A stretch of 64,000 bases of DNA from Cryobacterium suzukii (GTDB lineage: Bacteria; Actinomycetota; Actinomycetes; Actinomycetales; Microbacteriaceae): NCBI RefSeq assembly GCF_004403185.1, contig NZ_SOHJ01000002.1, forward strand, positions 456,181 to 520,180, in the 5' to 3' direction. Numbering within the stretch: the stretch's first letter is position 1; each line of letters opens with the position of its first letter. Made by a program: the position numbers and the translations under genes. Shown one piece after another: positions 21,925-32,318 of the stretch. The notes below the pieces were generated by a model that saw nothing but the letters and a program-made list of their open reading frames with translations, searched no databases and had not been told where the DNA came from.

Positions 21925-22146
21925 ATGAGCATCGATCTGTCAGATCCCGGACACGGCCACTCCCCGGCGGCCTGGATCGCAGTCATCATCATGCTGGCTG
22001 CCTTCACCATCGGCACCACAGCATTCTTCTTTAGCCTCGCCTGGCTCGTCTGGGCTTCCTTCGGATTGCTTATAGCCGGGCTGATCGTCGGCTACGTACT
22101 GAGCAAAGTCGGCTACGGCGTCAGCGCCACGTCGGCCGAGCACTAA
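21925..22146 (+). CDS. HGxxPAAW family small membrane protein
   Basis: A 73-residue protein with the diagnostic HGHSPAAW near its N-terminus, then two membrane helices (IAVIIMLAAFTIGTTAFFF and SFGLLIAGLIVGYVLSKVGY). The name-giving motif and the location inside a trp cluster are typical of actinobacteria. GAGGAGAA 7 bases before ATG 21925 is a strong ribosome site. Function is unknown; it may pair with the membrane protein just upstream. Confidence 0.88.
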   Translation: MSIDLSDPGHGHSPAAWIAVIIMLAAFTIGTTAFFFSLAWLVWASFGLLIAGLIVGYVLSKVGYGVSATSAEH

Positions 22147-22165
22147 CCGGCGGCGCTGAGACCTG

Positions 22166-22936
22166 GTGCTGCAAGAACTTCTCGCTGGCGCGCTCTCCGA
22201 CGCCGAACAGCGCCTCCTCACTCGTCCCTTGGCGAGAGTGGAGGCTGCGGCGCGCGCCCACGCGCCCGCCCTCGATGCATTAGCTGCCCTGGCCCCCGCT
22301 GAACGGGTCAAGATTCTCGCAGAAATCAAGCGGGCCAGCCCGAGCCGTGGCGCTCTGGCGTCCATCACCGACCCGGCAGCCCTGGCAGTGTCCTACGAGT
22401 CCGGCGGAGCAAGCGCTATCAGCGTACTGACAGAGGGTCGCCGTTTTCACGGCTCACTGACCGACCTCGAGCAGGTCCGGGCAGCGGTGAGCATTCCTAT
22501 CCTGCGTAAGGACTTCATCGGCACGCCGTATCAGGTATTCGAGGCCCGCGCGGCCGGCGCCGACCTCGTGCTGCTCATCGTGGCCGCGCTCGATCAAGCC
22601 ACCCTGCTCTCGCTGCACGATCTCATTCGCGAGCTCGGAATGACCGCGCTGGTCGAAACGCACAGTGGCGACGAAGTCAGCCGCGCACTCGACATCGGCG
22701 CGAGCCTGGTCGGCGTCAACGCGCGCAACCTGTCCACTTTTGAACTCGACCAGAACCTCTTCGGCACTCTCGCCGACAAAATCCCGTCCGGTGTTATCCG
22801 AGTCGCCGAATCCGCCGTCAAGACGGCCGCCGACGTGGCGCACTACCGTGGCGCTGGCGCCGATGTCGTTCTGGTTGGCGAAGCGCTCGTCACGAGCGAT
22901 CCCATCCGAACCCTCTCCGAGTTTTTGGCGGTATAA
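22166..22936 (+). CDS. trpC: Indole-3-glycerol phosphate synthase
   Basis: TrpC closes the indole ring. The 256-residue TIM barrel shows ILAEIKRASPSRG (catalytic Lys), LTEGRRFHGSL, ILRKDFIG (second catalytic Lys), GVNARNLSTFELD and VAESAVKT. It starts at GTG 22166, 19 bases after the small protein. It is monofunctional, with no TrpF domain. trpB starts directly after its TAA. Confidence 0.97.
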   Translation: MLQELLAGALSDAEQRLLTRPLARVEAAARAHAPALDALAALAPAERVKILAEIKRASPSRGALASITDPAALAVSYESGGASAISVLTEGRRFHGSLTDLEQVRAAVSIPILRKDFIGTPYQVFEARAAGADLVLLIVAALDQATLLSLHDLIRELGMTALVETHSGDEVSRALDIGASLVGVNARNLSTFELDQNLFGTLADKIPSGVIRVAESAVKTAADVAHYRGAGADVVLVGEALVTSDPIRTLSEFLAV

Positions 22937-24148
22937 ATGTCTTTACGTACACAGCCCGGCCCCTATTTCGGCGACTTCGGCGGCAGGTTCGTGCCCGAAT
23001 CCCTCGTGGCGGCGCTCGATGAACTCACAGCGGAATACGAACTCGCCAAGAACGATCCAGCCTTTGCTGCGGCGCTGATGGACTTGCATCTCACCTACAC
23101 CGGTCGTCCTTCGATCATCACCGAGGTACCGCGATTCGCTGAGTATGCCGGCGGGGCCCGCATCATCCTCAAGCGTGAAGATCTCAATCACACCGGTTCC
23201 CACAAGATCAATAACGCCCTCGGACAGGCCCTTCTCACCAAACGCATCGGTAAGACCCGCGTGATCGCCGAAACCGGGGCCGGCCAGCACGGCGTGGCCA
23301 CGGCCACCGTCGCCGCCCTGTTCGGGTTAGAGTGCGTCGTCTATATGGGCGAGGTAGACACGGAACGTCAGGCCCTCAACGTGGCGCGGATGCGTCTGCT
23401 CGGGGCAGAGGTCGTTCCGGTTAAGACCGGCTCGCGCACCCTGAAGGACGCCATCAACGACGCCATGCGCGACTGGGTCACCAACGTCGACACCACCAAT
23501 TACATCTTCGGAACCGTAGCCGGACCGCATCCGTTTCCCGCCATGGTGCGTGACTTTCAAAAAATCATCGGCGAGGAAGCTCGCCAGCAGGTTCTCGATC
23601 TGACCGGCAGCCTGCCGGACGCCGTCACCGCCTGTGTTGGCGGAGGCTCCAACGCAATGGGTATCTTTCACGCCTTTCTCGACGATCCCAATGTCGCACT
23701 ATTCGGCTATGAGGCGGCCGGTGACGGCGTCGATACGCCACGCCACGCTGCCACCATCACCAAGGGTCGTCCCGGAGTACTTCACGGTGCCCGGAGCATG
23801 CTGCTGCAGGATGAAGACGGCCAGACCATCGAATCCCACTCCATATCGGCGGGGCTCGACTATCCCGGCGTCGGACCGGAGCACGCCTGGCTTGCCAGCA
23901 TCGGCCGGGCCACCTACCTGCCGATCACCGATGACGAGGCGATGAGCGCCCTGCGCCTGCTCAGCCGCACCGAGGGCATCATTCCCGCGATCGAGTCATC
24001 CCACGCCCTCGCCGGTACCCTCGAACTCGGCCGCACGCTCGGCCCGGAGGCGACCATTCTGGTCAACCTCAGCGGTCGCGGCGATAAAGACATGGAAACA
24101 GCTGGCCGGTACTTCGACCTGCTCGACGAAGGCGCGGAACAGTCATGA
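22937..24148 (+). CDS. trpB: Tryptophan synthase beta chain
   Basis: TrpB condenses indole with serine using PLP. The 403-residue protein starts with the TrpB1-type [15 protein letters not shown] and carries the PLP Lys in [13 protein letters not shown], the phosphate-binding [10 protein letters not shown] and the [10 protein letters not shown] loop. It abuts trpC and overlaps trpA by four bases (ATGA), so the alpha and beta chains are likely made in equal amounts. Confidence 0.98.
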   Translation: MSLRTQPGPYFGDFGGRFVPESLVAALDELTAEYELAKNDPAFAAALMDLHLTYTGRPSIITEVPRFAEYAGGARIILKREDLNHTGSHKINNALGQALLTKRIGKTRVIAETGAGQHGVATATVAALFGLECVVYMGEVDTERQALNVARMRLLGAEVVPVKTGSRTLKDAINDAMRDWVTNVDTTNYIFGTVAGPHPFPAMVRDFQKIIGEEARQQVLDLTGSLPDAVTACVGGGSNAMGIFHAFLDDPNVALFGYEAAGDGVDTPRHAATITKGRPGVLHGARSMLLQDEDGQTIESHSISAGLDYPGVGPEHAWLASIGRATYLPITDDEAMSALRLLSRTEGIIPAIESSHALAGTLELGRTLGPEATILVNLSGRGDKDMETAGRYFDLLDEGAEQS

Positions 24149-24978
24149 CGACCCCAATCCCCAGCGACACTGTGAGCACGGTTGAACAGGCCATTGCGCG
24201 CCGACGCTCCGAGGGTGGCGGAGCCCTTATCGGCTACCTTCCGGTCGGTTTTCCCACACTGAGTGAGAGCATCGACGCCGCAGTGGCCCTCGTCGCCAAC
24301 GGCGTTGACATTATCGAACTCGGCCTGCCCTACTCCGACCCGGTGATGGATGGCCCCGTCATTCAGGCGGCCACCCAGCAGGCCCTGGCCAACGGGTTCA
24401 AGCTGCGTCACGGGTTCGAAGCGATCAGTGCAATCACCGCGCAGGTCGATGCGCCAATTCTCGTCATGACCTACTGGAACCCGGTTGTGCAGTACGGTGT
24501 TGAACGATTCGCCGACGATCTGCGCGCAGCCGGCGGTGCTGGTCTAATCACCCCAGACCTCATTCCCGACGAGGCTGCCGATTGGATGGCCGCAAGCGAA
24601 CGCACCGGTCTCGATCGAGTCTTCCTGGCAGCGCCTTCCTCCTCGGACGCCCGGTTGGTGCAGGCGATGGAAGCGAGCCGCGGCTTCGTCTATACGGTCT
24701 CGACGATGGGTACCACCGGGGCTCGCGCGGGTGTCGATGCCGCCGCTCGTATTCTGGTGGAGCGTCTGCGCGCAGTCGGCTGCACGAGTGCGTGCGTCGG
24801 ACTCGGGATCTCCACTCCCGGGCAGGTGCGCGAAATTCTCGGCTACGCCGACGGCGCCATCGTCGGGTCAGCCCTCGTGAAAGCGCTCAACGACGGGGGA
24901 GTACCCGCCGTTGCCCGTCTGGCTCTCGACCTCGCCGCCGGCGCAAACGATATTCGCCCGGCGTCAACCCCCGGGTAA
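24145..24978 (+). CDS. trpA: Tryptophan synthase alpha chain
   Basis: TrpA cleaves indole-3-glycerol phosphate and channels indole to TrpB. Catalytic Glu and Asp sit in [18 protein letters not shown]; the flexible loop 6 region [11 protein letters not shown] and the phosphate site [10 protein letters not shown] are present. The length of 277 residues is normal. It closes the trp run; lgt follows after 69 bases with a possible promoter. Confidence 0.98.
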   Translation: MTTPIPSDTVSTVEQAIARRRSEGGGALIGYLPVGFPTLSESIDAAVALVANGVDIIELGLPYSDPVMDGPVIQAATQQALANGFKLRHGFEAISAITAQVDAPILVMTYWNPVVQYGVERFADDLRAAGGAGLITPDLIPDEAADWMAASERTGLDRVFLAAPSSSDARLVQAMEASRGFVYTVSTMGTTGARAGVDAAARILVERLRAVGCTSACVGLGISTPGQVREILGYADGAIVGSALVKALNDGGVPAVARLALDLAAGANDIRPASTPG

Positions 24979-24992
24979 ATCCAGTCGCGATC

Positions 24993-25005
24993 TACACTAA
25001 ATAGT
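24993..25005 (+). promoter_or_regulatory. Candidate promoter element before lgt
   Basis: TACACT (24993-24998) fits a TANNNT -10 box and overlaps ACTAAATAGT (24996-25005), the same 10-mer found before hisG. Downstream lie two small inverted repeats, GGCGA...TCGCC (about 25011-25027) and GTGAC-GTGA-GTCAC (about 25033-25046), directly before the lgt start. Confidence 0.4.
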
Positions 25006-25047
25006 TCGAGGCGATCCATCGATTCGCCCCAGGTGACGTGAGTCACG

Positions 25048-26076
25048 ATGAAAGGTAGTACCCAGGTGTCTTTGAGTCTTCTGAGCGCGAGCATCCCGAG
25101 TCCGGAGTGGAGTTTCTTCGACCTCCACTTCTTCGACCTCGCCACGTTCCGTATTCACGCCTACGCGCTGTGCATTCTCGCCGGAATCATTCTGGCGACG
25201 ATCATCACGTCGCGCCGCCTCACCAAGCGTGGTGCCGAGCCGGGAGTCGTGCTCGACATCATCCTCTGGGCGGTTCCGCTCGGCATCGTCGGTGCTCGTA
25301 TCTACCACGTGCTCACCCACCCCGGAGACTACTTCTTTGAGGGCGCCGACCTACTCCGCACGCTCTACATCTGGGAGGGCGGCAACGCCATCTTCGGGTC
25401 GCTGATCGGTGGCGCCGTTGGTGCCTACATCGGCTGCCGGATGGCCGGCATCCGCTTCTGGACCTTCGCCGACGCCGTCGCCCCCGCCCTGCTCGTCGCG
25501 CAGGCCACCGGTCGGCTCGGCAACTGGTTCAACCAGGAATTATTCGGGCTGCCCACAACTCTGCCATGGGGCCTCGAAATCGAGCCGACCAATCCTGCCT
25601 TCCCGGTTGGGCTGCCAGCCGACACACTGTTCCACCCGACTTTCCTGTATGAGATCATCTGGAACCTGCTCGGTGTTGCCGTTATCCTCTATCTGGAGCG
25701 CAAATTCCGACTGCGTTTCGGCCAGACTCTTGGTGCCTACCTCATCTGGTACGGACTAGGGCGCAGCTTTTTTGAGTCGATTCGCATTGACCCGAGCGAA
25801 ATCTACTTCGGAATCCGTACCAATGTCTGGGCGGCCCTCGCCTCTATCGCTCTTGGCCTGATCATCATTCTCGTGCAGCGCCAGCGTCACCCGGGACTTG
25901 AGCCCAGCCCGTATATCCCCGGTCGGGAATGGATCGGGCCGGACGCTGGGCTAGAATTGGAAGATAGCGATTCGGATGATCTTGATCAAAGCTCCGCGAA
26001 TCAGAGCGATGTTGCCGATGAACGCACCGAATCACCCGAGGCTCCAGCCACAAGCACGAGCGCTTCGCGTCTGTAG
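25048..26076 (+). CDS. lgt: Prolipoprotein diacylglyceryl transferase
   Basis: Lgt adds diacylglycerol to the lipobox Cys of lipoproteins at the membrane. The protein has about seven helices and the signature GRLGNWFNQELFGLPT with essential Arg and Asn, plus LYEIIWNLLG and the second Arg region near GLGRSFFESIRIDPSEI. The C-terminal 50 residues form an acidic, Ser/Asp-rich cytoplasmic tail not needed for activity in the family. ATG 25048 gives 342 residues; GTG 25066, preceded by AAAGGTAG, is an alternative start six codons later. Confidence 0.95.
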   Translation: MKGSTQVSLSLLSASIPSPEWSFFDLHFFDLATFRIHAYALCILAGIILATIITSRRLTKRGAEPGVVLDIILWAVPLGIVGARIYHVLTHPGDYFFEGADLLRTLYIWEGGNAIFGSLIGGAVGAYIGCRMAGIRFWTFADAVAPALLVAQATGRLGNWFNQELFGLPTTLPWGLEIEPTNPAFPVGLPADTLFHPTFLYEIIWNLLGVAVILYLERKFRLRFGQTLGAYLIWYGLGRSFFESIRIDPSEIYFGIRTNVWAALASIALGLIIILVQRQRHPGLEPSPYIPGREWIGPDAGLELEDSDSDDLDQSSANQSDVADERTESPEAPATSTSASRL

Positions 26077-26224
26077 AATCACGTCGCTGCATCCCAGCTG
26101 ACACACACCCAGCGTCGCCCGCTGATGGGCCTGACCCGAACAGGGCGACGGTTACAGATTTTCGCACTTCTCCTTCGGGCCAGCGTCGTCCCTTACTGCC
26201 AGTCATCTCGTGAGGACGGTCTCA

Positions 26225-29200
26225 ATGGCGCAGAAACCTCTGTATTCCCGCTTCAGCAGCATGCCAGAAGCATCCGGCTTGTACGACCCGGCGGCCGAAC
26301 GCGACGCGTGCGGCCTGGCCATGGTGGCGACCCTGCGAGGGACCGCCGGACACGACATCATCACCCAAGCCCTCGATGCCCTGCGCAACCTGGAACACCG
26401 TGGTGCGGTCGGCTCCGATGCCGGCACCGGTGACGGCGCAGGCATCATCACCCAAATACCGGATGCTTTCCTGCGCGCCGTCACAGAGTTCGCTCTTCCC
26501 CCGGTTGGGCAGTACGCCGTCGGAAACGTCTTCTTGCCGACCGACCCGACCGCGCGCACCGCCATCAAACGTGCCATCAGTCTCATCGCCGACGACGAAA
26601 GCCTCACCATCATCGGGTGGCGCGAGGTTCCGGTGCACCCTGAAGACCTCGGCAGCCAGGCCCGCGCGAACATGCCGGCGATCCAGCAGCTGTTTGTGCA
26701 AAGCACCCGCACCACCGAGTCCGGCGAGCCGTTTTCCGACATTGCCCTCGATCGCCAGACCTTTCGACTGCGCAAGCGTGCGGAACGCGAACTCGAGATT
26801 TACTTCGTGTCGTTGTCCTGCCGCACCCTCGTCTATAAGGGCATGGTCACAACCCTGCAACTCGAACCGTTCTACCCGGACCTGTCCGACGAACGCTTCG
26901 CCTCGACGCTGGCCCTCGTGCACTCGCGCTACTCAACCAACACGTTCCCGTCCTGGCCGCTCGCCCAGCCGTTCCGTATGATCGCCCACAACGGCGAGAT
27001 CAACACGGTGCAGGGCAACCGCAATTGGATGCGCGCCCGCCAGTCCCAGCTTGAATCTGAGCTGCTCGGCGATCTCGCCCCGCTGTTGCCGATCGTCACC
27101 CCGGGCGCCAGCGACTCGGCCTCCTTCGATGAGGTCGTCGAACTGCTCAGCCTGTCTGGTCGATCACTGCCGCACGCCATCATGATGATGGTGCCGGAGG
27201 CGTGGGAAAACCAGACCGACCTCGACGACGAACGCCGCGACTTCTACGAATATCACTCCATGCTCATGGAGCCGTGGGACGGCCCCGCCGCGATCGTTTT
27301 CACCGACGGGTCCCTCGTCGGTGCAACGCTCGACCGCAACGGCCTGCGGCCCGGGCGTTACCTCATCACGGACGACGGGCTCGTCGTACTCGCAAGCGAG
27401 ATCGGCGTGCTGGGCATTGATCCGGCCCGTGTCGTGCGCAAGGGGCGCCTGCGCCCGGGCCAAATGTTCCTGGTCGACACCAAGGCCGGCCGTATCATCG
27501 ACGACCGTGAGATCAAAGCGGACCTGTCGACAAGCGAGCCCTGGGGCGATTGGCTGCAGAAGGGGCGCATCAACCTGAAGGACCTGCCGGAGCGGGAGCA
27601 CATCGTGCACCCGCCGGCCTCCGTTGTGCGCCGCCAGCGCACCTTTGGCTACACCGAAGAAGAGGTGCGCATTCTGCTCACCCCGATGGCCAGGACCGGC
27701 GCCGAACCGCTCGGCGCTATGGGGAGTGACACGCCCATCGCCGTGCTCAGCGACCGCCCACGCCTCATGTTCGATTACTTCACCCAGCAGTTCGCTCAGG
27801 TCACCAACCCGCCGTTGGACTCCATTCGGGAAGAAGTCGTCACGAGCCTCAGGCTCGGTCTCGGACCGGAGCGCAACCTACTCTCAGCCGGCCCTGAACA
27901 CGCCCGGCAGGTCATTCTGGACTTCCCGGTCATCGACAATGACGAACTGGCCAAGATCCAACACATCGACCCCGTCGTCGGCAGCCGCACCACCACGACC
28001 GTTCGTGGCCTCTACCGCTTCGAAGAAGGCCCGGACGCGCTGTCGAAGCGCCTCGCCGCCATTTGCGTTGAGGTCGATGAGGCCATAGAGGCCGGCGCGC
28101 TGTTCATCGTGCTGAGTGACCGTGACTCCAACAAAGACCTGGCGCCCATCCCATCGCTGCTCATGATCGCGGCCGTGCACCACCACCTGATTCGTACCGA
28201 GAACCGCATGAAGGTCGGAATCGTGGTCGAGGCCGGCGACGTACGCGAAGTGCACCACGTGGCCCTGCTCATCGGCTACGGCGCCTCCGCGGTCAACCCG
28301 TACCTGGCAATGGAAACCTGCGAAGACCTCGTGCGCAGCGGAATCATCACCAACGTCACGCCCGAAAGGGCGGTGCGCAACGTCATTAAGGCCCTCGGTA
28401 AGGGCGTGCTTAAAATCATGTCCAAGATGGGCATCTCCACCGTGTCGTCCTACGCCGGTGCCCAGGCCTTCGAAGCGGTCGGTCTGGCCCAGTCCTTCGT
28501 CGACCAATACTTCACCGGCACGACGAGCAAGCTCGGCGGCGTCGGCATCGACGTGATCGGCGTTGAAAATCTGTCGCGGCACGCATCCGCTTATCCAATG
28601 GATGCCGCGGTGACCGCCCACGAGCGTCTCGCGACCGGTGGCGAATATCAGTGGCGTCGAGATGGAGCCCCGCACCTGTTCAACCCGGAGACCATCTTCC
28701 GGCTGCAGCATGCCACCCGTACCCGGCGCTACGACATCTTTCGCGAGTACACGAAAATGGTCGACGATCAGGCCGAATCTCTGATGACGCTGCGTGGCAT
28801 GTTCACACTCAGCCCTGGCCAGCGCCCCCCTGTACCCCTCGACGAGGTCGAATCGGTCTCCCAGATCGTCAAACGGTTCTCCACCGGCGCGATGAGCTAC
28901 GGCTCCATTTCGCAGGAAGCGCACGAGACCCTCGCGATTGCCATGAACCGCCTAGGCGGTAAGTCCAACACCGGCGAGGGCGGCGAAGACCTCGACCGCC
29001 TGCTCGACCCGACCCGGCGCAGCGCTGTGAAGCAGGTCGCGTCCGGTCGATTCGGTGTCACGAGCATGTACCTGACCCACGCCGAGGATATCCAGATCAA
29101 ACTTGCCCAGGGTGCCAAGCCCGGCGAGGGCGGTCAGCTTCCTCCCACCAAGGTGTACCCGTGGATCGCTCGCACCAGGCACGCCACGGCCGGCGTCGGC

Positions 29201-30802
29201 CTCATCTCGCCTCCGCCGCACCACGATATCTACTCGATTGAAGACCTCAAGCAGCTCATCTTCGACCTGAAACGGGCCAACCCGAAGGCGCGCATCCACA
29301 CCAAACTGGTCAGCCAGTCGGGTATCGGAGCCGTCGCGGCCGGGGTCGCCAAGGCTCTCTCCGACGTGATCCTGATCAGCGGCCACGACGGCGGAACGGG
29401 CGCGAGCCCGGTCAACTCGCTCAAGCACGCCGGTACGCCGTGGGAACTCGGCCTCGCCGAGACCCAGCAGACGCTCATGCTCAACGGCATGCGCGACCGG
29501 GTGGTCGTACAGGTTGACGGCCAGCTGAAGACAGGGCGTGACGTACTCGTCGGCGCCCTGCTCGGCGCCGAGGAATTCGGTTTCGCCACCGCGCCGCTCG
29601 TCGTCTCTGGCTGCATCATGATGCGCGTCTGTCACCTCGACACCTGCCCCGTCGGCGTGGCCACGCAGAACCCGGAGTTGCGTAAACGCTTCAATGGTCA
29701 GGCTGACCATGTCGTGAATTTCTTCGAGTTCATCGCCCAGGAAGTTCGTGAGTACCTCGCCGAACTCGGATTCCGCAGTCTTGACGAAGCTATCGGTCAC
29801 CGTGAAGTGCTGAACGTCAACCGTGCTCTGACCCACTGGAAGGCGCAGGGGCTTGACCTCGCACCCATTCTCAGCGGCCCGGACTTTTCCGAGAGCGAAC
29901 CGCGCAAGTGGGCCCGCGCCCAGGAGCACGAGCTGGACAAGCACTTCGACAACGAACTGATTCGTCGCAGCCAGAGCGTGCTCGAGCACGGCGGCGCGAT
30001 CAGCATCGACCTGCCGATCCGCAACACCGAGCGTGCCGTCGGAACCATGCTCGGCAACCAGGTCACTCTCCGGCATGGCGAAAACGGCCTCCCGGCAGGG
30101 TCGATCGAGGTCACCCTTACCGGGTCTGCCGGGCAGTCATTCGGAGCGTTCCTGCCGAGCGGCATCACCCTGCGACTGGAAGGTGATTCCAACGACTACG
30201 TCGGTAAGGGCCTGTCGGGCGGGCAGATCATCGTTCGCCCCGATCGGACCAGCCAATTTCCGGCCGAAGACAACGTCATCGCTGGAAACGTGATCGGTTA
30301 CGGGGCGACCCAGGGCAGCCTGTTCATTCGTGGCATTGTTGGCGAACGCTTCCTGGTGCGCAACTCCGGTGCGATCGCCGTCGTGGAGGGCGTGGGGGAC
30401 CACGCCCTCGAATACATGACCGGGGGCCTCGCGCTCATCCTCGGCGAGACCGGGCGCAACCTCGGAGCCGGAATGAGCGGTGGCACGGCATACGTCTACG
30501 GACTCACCGCTGAACGGGTCAACCGTGACGCGTTGACGTCGGGGGAGTTGCGTCTGCTGGCGCTCGACAGCGTCGATCGTGAGATCGTGCGCGACCTGCT
30601 CGAACAACACCGGGACCAGACCGACTCCGCGCTGGCCAAGCGAATGCTCGACAACCTGGAAGAAACCATGAACGCTTTTGTCAAGGTGCTGCCGCGCGAC
30701 TACGCGGCCGTGCTGGAGACCAGACAAACGGCCGTCGATGAGGGACTCGATCCCGACGGTCTGGTTGTCTGGAATCGAATTCTGGAGGTAACCAATGGCT
30801 GA
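26225..30802 (+). CDS. gltB: Glutamate synthase (NADPH) large subunit
   Basis: GltB transfers the glutamine amide to 2-oxoglutarate to make glutamate. I chose ATG 26225, with GAGGA at 26212-26216; a GTG at 26210 would add five residues and destroy this spacing. The 1525 residues show the class II amidotransferase with Cys29 (RDACGLAMVA) as mature N-terminus after propeptide removal. Then come the central domain, the FMN/synthase domain (SGHDGGTGASP), the 3Fe-4S cysteines in CIMMRVCHLDTCPVG and the C-terminal glutamine-rich GXGXG beta-helix (YVGKGLSGGQIIV). It overlaps gltD by eight bases. Confidence 0.97.
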   Translation: MAQKPLYSRFSSMPEASGLYDPAAERDACGLAMVATLRGTAGHDIITQALDALRNLEHRGAVGSDAGTGDGAGIITQIPDAFLRAVTEFALPPVGQYAVGNVFLPTDPTARTAIKRAISLIADDESLTIIGWREVPVHPEDLGSQARANMPAIQQLFVQSTRTTESGEPFSDIALDRQTFRLRKRAERELEIYFVSLSCRTLVYKGMVTTLQLEPFYPDLSDERFASTLALVHSRYSTNTFPSWPLAQPFRMIAHNGEINTVQGNRNWMRARQSQLESELLGDLAPLLPIVTPGASDSASFDEVVELLSLSGRSLPHAIMMMVPEAWENQTDLDDERRDFYEYHSMLMEPWDGPAAIVFTDGSLVGATLDRNGLRPGRYLITDDGLVVLASEIGVLGIDPARVVRKGRLRPGQMFLVDTKAGRIIDDREIKADLSTSEPWGDWLQKGRINLKDLPEREHIVHPPASVVRRQRTFGYTEEEVRILLTPMARTGAEPLGAMGSDTPIAVLSDRPRLMFDYFTQQFAQVTNPPLDSIREEVVTSLRLGLGPERNLLSAGPEHARQVILDFPVIDNDELAKIQHIDPVVGSRTTTTVRGLYRFEEGPDALSKRLAAICVEVDEAIEAGALFIVLSDRDSNKDLAPIPSLLMIAAVHHHLIRTENRMKVGIVVEAGDVREVHHVALLIGYGASAVNPYLAMETCEDLVRSGIITNVTPERAVRNVIKALGKGVLKIMSKMGISTVSSYAGAQAFEAVGLAQSFVDQYFTGTTSKLGGVGIDVIGVENLSRHASAYPMDAAVTAHERLATGGEYQWRRDGAPHLFNPETIFRLQHATRTRRYDIFREYTKMVDDQAESLMTLRGMFTLSPGQRPPVPLDEVESVSQIVKRFSTGAMSYGSISQEAHETLAIAMNRLGGKSNTGEGGEDLDRLLDPTRRSAVKQVASGRFGVTSMYLTHAEDIQIKLAQGAKPGEGGQLPPTKVYPWIARTRHATAGVGLISPPPHHDIYSIEDLKQLIFDLKRANPKARIHTKLVSQSGIGAVAAGVAKALSDVILISGHDGGTGASPVNSLKHAGTPWELGLAETQQTLMLNGMRDRVVVQVDGQLKTGRDVLVGALLGAEEFGFATAPLVVSGCIMMRVCHLDTCPVGVATQNPELRKRFNGQADHVVNFFEFIAQEVREYLAELGFRSLDEAIGHREVLNVNRALTHWKAQGLDLAPILSGPDFSESEPRKWARAQEHELDKHFDNELIRRSQSVLEHGGAISIDLPIRNTERAVGTMLGNQVTLRHGENGLPAGSIEVTLTGSAGQSFGAFLPSGITLRLEGDSNDYVGKGLSGGQIIVRPDRTSQFPAEDNVIAGNVIGYGATQGSLFIRGIVGERFLVRNSGAIAVVEGVGDHALEYMTGGLALILGETGRNLGAGMSGGTAYVYGLTAERVNRDALTSGELRLLALDSVDREIVRDLLEQHRDQTDSALAKRMLDNLEETMNAFVKVLPRDYAAVLETRQTAVDEGLDPDGLVVWNRILEVTNG

Positions 30803-32252
30803 TCCGAAGGGATTCCTGAAGACCACGGAACGTGAGCTCCCGGCTCGCCGACCGGTGGCCATCCGCTTGATGGACTGGAAAGAGGTCTACGAGCAGGGTG
30901 ACACTGCCGTGCTCAAACGGCAGGCCGGCCGCTGTATGGACTGCGGTGTGCCGTTCTGCCACCAGGGTTGCCCGCTCGGCAACCTCATTCCCGAGTGGAA
31001 CGATCTGGTCTGGCGCGACGAGGGTCGAGCGGCCATCGAACGCCTGCACGCGACGAACAACTTTCCCGAATTCACCGGTCGGCTCTGCCCGGCCCCGTGT
31101 GAATCGTCGTGTGTGCTCGGCATCAATCAGCCCGCCGTGACCATTAAGCAGGTCGAGGTGTCGATCATCGACCAGGCGTTCGCCAAGGGCTGGGTACAGC
31201 CGCAACCGCCCGGCCGTCTGACCGGCAAGACCGTCGCGGTCGTCGGCTCCGGCCCGGCCGGACTGGCCGCAGCCCAGCAACTCACCCGCGCCGGTCACAC
31301 CGTCGCCGTGTTCGAACGCGACGACCGCATCGGCGGGTTGCTGCGCTACGGCATTCCCGACTTTAAAATGGAGAAGAAGCACCTCGAACTACGCCTCGCC
31401 CAGATGACGGCAGAGGGCACCCGCTTTCGCGCCAACGTCAACATCGGTGTGGACATCATGTGGGATGACCTGCGTGCCCGCTACGACGCTGTTGTGGTGG
31501 CGACCGGTGCCATGGTGCCCCGCGACCTGCCGATTCCGGGGCGCGATCTGCCCGGAGTGCACTTCGCCATGGAATACCTGGTTCAGCAGAACAAGATCGG
31601 CGCCGGCGGAAGCATCGAAGCGCGCATCGACGCTGAGGGCAAGCACGTGGTGGTGCTCGGCGGTGGTGACACCGGTGCCGACTGCATCGGCACGGCGCAT
31701 CGCCAGCTGGCAGCATCCGTCACCAACCTCGCGATCGGCAAGCAGCCGGGCACGACCCGCCCGGAGAGCCAGCCTTGGCCGATATCGCCGACCCTGTTCG
31801 AGGTTTCCAGCGCTCACGAAGAGGGCGGCACCCGCCAGTACCTCGCGTCGACGGTGGAGTTTCTGGCCAACGAATTCGGCGAGGTGCGAGCCATTCGCAT
31901 CGCCGAGACCGAGTACCTTGACGGACGCCGCGTTCCCAAGGCCGGTTCGGAGCGGGAAATCCCGGCCGACCTGGTGTTGCTCGCCATGGGCTTCACCGGT
32001 CCGGAACAAGGTGACCTCGGCCACCAGCTGAAGGTTCCCTTCGACGGGCGCGGCAACGTTGAGCGTGACGGCAACTACCAGACCAGCCAGGAGGGTGTCT
32101 TCGTCGCCGGCGACGCCGGTCGGGGTCAGTCGCTGATCGTCTGGGCCATCGCCGAGGGTCGCGCAGCGGCCGCTTCGGTCGATGCGTTTCTGGAAGGGCA
32201 GACGCAACTGCCGTCTCCCGTTAAGCCCACGGACCGCTCGTTTTCCCTCTAA
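30795..32252 (+). CDS. gltD: Glutamate synthase (NADPH) small subunit
   Basis: GltD passes electrons from NADPH through FAD and two 4Fe-4S clusters to GltB. The 485-residue protein has N-terminal cysteine sets (CMDCGVPFCHQGCPLGN and CPAPCESSCVLGI), the FAD loop VVGSGPAGLAAAQ, the NADPH loop VLGGGDTGADCIG and the C-terminal GVFVAGDAGRGQSL. GGAGGTA just before ATG 30795 lies inside the end of gltB, giving coupled translation. This pair is the ammonia-assimilation partner of glutamine synthetase, which is not in the window. Confidence 0.97.
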   Translation: MADPKGFLKTTERELPARRPVAIRLMDWKEVYEQGDTAVLKRQAGRCMDCGVPFCHQGCPLGNLIPEWNDLVWRDEGRAAIERLHATNNFPEFTGRLCPAPCESSCVLGINQPAVTIKQVEVSIIDQAFAKGWVQPQPPGRLTGKTVAVVGSGPAGLAAAQQLTRAGHTVAVFERDDRIGGLLRYGIPDFKMEKKHLELRLAQMTAEGTRFRANVNIGVDIMWDDLRARYDAVVVATGAMVPRDLPIPGRDLPGVHFAMEYLVQQNKIGAGGSIEARIDAEGKHVVVLGGGDTGADCIGTAHRQLAASVTNLAIGKQPGTTRPESQPWPISPTLFEVSSAHEEGGTRQYLASTVEFLANEFGEVRAIRIAETEYLDGRRVPKAGSEREIPADLVLLAMGFTGPEQGDLGHQLKVPFDGRGNVERDGNYQTSQEGVFVAGDAGRGQSLIVWAIAEGRAAAASVDAFLEGQTQLPSPVKPTDRSFSL

Positions 32253-32257
32253 TCCAC

Positions 32258-32263
32258 TAGCCT
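32258..32263 (+). promoter_or_regulatory. Possible -10 box (TAGCCT) of pyk
   Basis: TAGCCT, a TANNNT match six bases after the gltD stop, would give pyk a leader of about 48 bases. No good -35 is visible. Confidence 0.35.
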
Positions 32264-32318
32264 TCCTGCACCACGTCGAAATGCGCCTGAAGAGCGCGGA
32301 AATCGGAGATTTACCAGA

